From Spirochaetales bacterium (GTDB taxonomy: Bacteria > Spirochaetota > Spirochaetia > Sphaerochaetales > Sphaerochaetaceae), in contig JALFCJ010000018.1 in assembly GCA_022771185.1 (NCBI GenBank), forward strand, positions 1 through 7,348: a stretch of 7,348 nucleotides of DNA, in the 5' to 3' direction. Below are positions 6,234 to 7,348 of the stretch, piece by piece (positions within the stretch are counted from its first letter, which is position 1; each line of letters opens with the position of its first letter). The notes below the pieces were generated by a model. The model was given only the letters and a program-made list of their open reading frames with translations. It was not told the origin of the DNA and searched no databases. A program made the position numbers and the translations under genes.

Positions 6234-6254
6234 TCCACTCTCACTTATGGTCAA
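6226..6254 (-). promoter_or_regulatory. Sigma-70-type promoter of trpR, predicted leaderless mRNA
   Basis: On the minus strand, TTGACC (6254-6249, 5 of 6 bases) is followed after exactly 17 bp by TAATAT (6231-6226, 4 of 6). The -10 box ends 8 nt before the ATG at 6217, so the expected start of transcription is within about 3 nt of the start codon. It lies in the 66-nt gap behind the upstream gene's stop, where I see no terminator, so readthrough from upstream is also possible. Confidence 0.55.
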
Positions 6255-6283
6255 ATAAAAGTGTAAAGAGAGAAGAATATCAA

Positions 6284-7231
6284 TTATAGCCCTTCTTTAT
6301 TCATCCAGAACATAAGAGAGCTTTTTCTTGAGTGCATTCTTTTGATTTCTGCTATCCTACTATCTACAATAAAACCAAAACCATTCTCATAAGCAATGAA
6401 CTTGGCCTTTTTCAATGCCTCGACGGCACCTTCATATAGCGTAGATTTTCTGGACTCGATACGGGAGAGAGCTTTTCTTATATGATATTCAATAACCTCT
6501 TTTGGGTAATCATACTTCAGGGTCTCTGCGATATCGTCGAGATAAAGATATGAAAAAGAGGATGAATACTCATATTTTTCTATTGCTTTGGCAACAGTCC
6601 ATTCCTCTCCTTCATATAAGAGAACAGCGAGATCTTTGTCCTCTTTAGGGTTCTTCTTTATTTCGTCAAAAATATCTTTTGCTTTTTCGGGAGATAAACC
6701 TTTGATCTCTTTATAAAGTTCTACCGCATTATTCTCACTGATAACTCGTTTAAATTTTGAAACCAAAAAGTCAGAGAGGATCTCAGGGTTTCCAGACTCT
6801 CTCACCCTTTCTTCCACATATGTAGAAATGCCGAAAGAATCATTGTGATGGTAGTAGAATTCCAAAAGGGTATCCAAGGAAGTAAACGAAGACACTATAT
6901 ACTCTAATACGTCATCATCTAGGAAGGAGAATGTATTCAGAGAATCTCTTGCATACTCTATGGCTTCTTCTTTTCTTCCTAGGGCCTCGAGACACTTGAT
7001 ACGATACATAACGCAATTTCTATCTCTATTAATTATGTTCAAAACTTCAAGTTCTCTTTCATAGTTCTTTCTATGGTGATAGACAACAGCAAGCATAATA
7101 GAACAGGAAGAAGAATATTGAAACCCTTTAATTCCCAATAAAAACTCTTCAAGCTTGTCATAATCTTTCCCCGTTCCATCTAGAGAATTAAAGATGGAAG
7201 CAGCATACAAAAAGATATCTGATATCCTCAT
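6284..7231 (-). CDS. All-helical repeat protein (TPR/HEAT-like) of unknown function
   Basis: The 315-residue protein has no signal peptide, membrane helix or cofactor motif. It is predicted to be nearly all amphipathic helices of TPR-like spacing, for example YERELEVLNIINRDRN (57-72), MYRIKCLEALGRKEEAIEYA (75-94) and PEKAKDIFDEIKKNPKEDKD (181-200). The C-terminus has the pattern YEGAVEALKKAK, then IKRMHSRKSSLMFW. It resembles the last module of DUF6880 and SWIM-zinc-finger-associated helical proteins; this comparison is from memory. Such proteins are usually protein-interaction scaffolds. ATG 7231 is the first possible start, since an in-frame TAA lies 7 codons upstream, and AAGGAA precedes it by 4 nt. 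It overlaps the upstream ORF by 44 nt and precedes trpR by 66 nt. Confidence 0.72.
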   Translation of the reverse strand: MRISDIFLYAASIFNSLDGTGKDYDKLEEFLLGIKGFQYSSSCSIMLAVVYHHRKNYERELEVLNIINRDRNCVMYRIKCLEALGRKEEAIEYARDSLNTFSFLDDDVLEYIVSSFTSLDTLLEFYYHHNDSFGISTYVEERVRESGNPEILSDFLVSKFKRVISENNAVELYKEIKGLSPEKAKDIFDEIKKNPKEDKDLAVLLYEGEEWTVAKAIEKYEYSSSFSYLYLDDIAETLKYDYPKEVIEYHIRKALSRIESRKSTLYEGAVEALKKAKFIAYENGFGFIVDSRIAEIKRMHSRKSSLMFWMNKEGL

Positions 7232-7348
7232 TAATTTCCTTAAAACCGCTTATAGCCTTAGGGCTAGTAATTACAGAATATGTTATGTCCCATACTCTCC
7301 TCTTTAATTCAGGACTTATGAGATCAGTATCAACAGATACAATAGACG
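7188..7348 (-). CDS. C-terminal fragment of an unrecognised protein (5' end outside window)
   Basis: The reading frame is open from the right edge to TAA at 7190-7188 and shows the last 52 residues, including VWDITYSVITSPKAISGFKE. I do not recognise the family. Its end overlaps the start of the helical-repeat gene by 44 nt in another frame, which is longer than the usual few bases. It may be a true operon neighbour, or the upstream part of the same gene separated by a frameshift. The other two minus-strand frames close within 36 nt of the edge, so this is the only frame that can be coding here. Confidence 0.45.
   Translation of the reverse strand, partial: SIVSVDTDLISPELKRRVWDITYSVITSPKAISGFKEINEDIRYLFVCCFHL
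7236..7241 (-). promoter_or_regulatory. Ribosome binding site AAGGAA
   Basis: AAGGAA lies 4 nt before the ATG at 7231 and supports that start for the helical-repeat gene, even though the site is inside the upstream reading frame. Confidence 0.6.

Noticed and set aside
6218..6244. GTG at 6244 as the start of the trpR homologue
   Set aside because: The nine added residues are encoded by the promoter spacer and -10 box; ATG 6217 gives exactly the E. coli TrpR length.
7214..7226. GATATC-T-GATATC palindrome
   Set aside because: It is inside overlapping coding frames and short AT-rich palindromes are frequent; no promoter or partner site is associated.
7253..7266. TAGCC-TTAG-GGCTA small inverted repeat
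   Set aside because: A 5-bp stem inside a reading frame with no T run; not a terminator.
1..7348. Defence island, phage, insertion sequence, CRISPR or toxin-antitoxin system
   Set aside because: No transposase, integrase, repeat-spacer array, toxin pair or nuclease motif was seen; every recognised gene is a common chromosomal type.

Overview
The window looks like ordinary chromosome from a low-to-mid GC, double-membrane bacterium, most likely a spirochaete of the Treponema/Sphaerochaeta kind. That placement is inference. It rests on the combination of a diacylglycerol-glucosyltransferase-type GT4 enzyme, a Tyr/Ser-rich membrane-anchored PpiD-like chaperone, a DeaD-type helicase with a DbpA RNA-binding domain, and a true TrpR-type repressor. 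I see no tRNA, rRNA, CRISPR array, transposase or integrase.

Layout: (1) Positions 1-955, minus strand, hold the N-terminal 318 residues of a GT4 glycosyltransferase that runs off the left edge. (2) Positions 956-1201 are a divergent intergenic region with A-tracts, an interrupted inverted repeat, a TTGACA box and a possible short upstream reading frame. (3) Positions 1202-2770, plus strand, encode a membrane-anchored SurA_N/parvulin-like protein that has lost the parvulin histidines; a strong terminator at 2789-2817 follows. (4) Positions 2857-3777, plus strand, encode a beta-rich protein without a secure family (DUF2804-like at best). (5) Positions 3840-5789, plus strand, encode a DEAD-box RNA helicase. 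(6) A bipartite hairpin at 5812-5858 ends the plus-strand genes and probably also the opposing minus-strand genes. (7) On the minus strand, in transcription order, lie a cut-off ORF (7348-7188), an all-helical repeat protein (7231-6284) and a 108-residue Trp repressor homologue (6217-5891).

The genes do not form one pathway. The left half concerns the cell envelope (glycolipid synthesis, periplasmic folding), the middle RNA remodelling, and the right end tryptophan-responsive regulation, although no trp biosynthesis gene is visible. The most interesting part is the trpR start region. A TTGACC-N17-TAATAT promoter ends 8 nt before the ATG, no Shine-Dalgarno sequence is present, and a near-palindrome covers the -10 box up to the base before the ATG. 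This suggests a leaderless, autoregulated mRNA. I found no convincing new multi-gene system.
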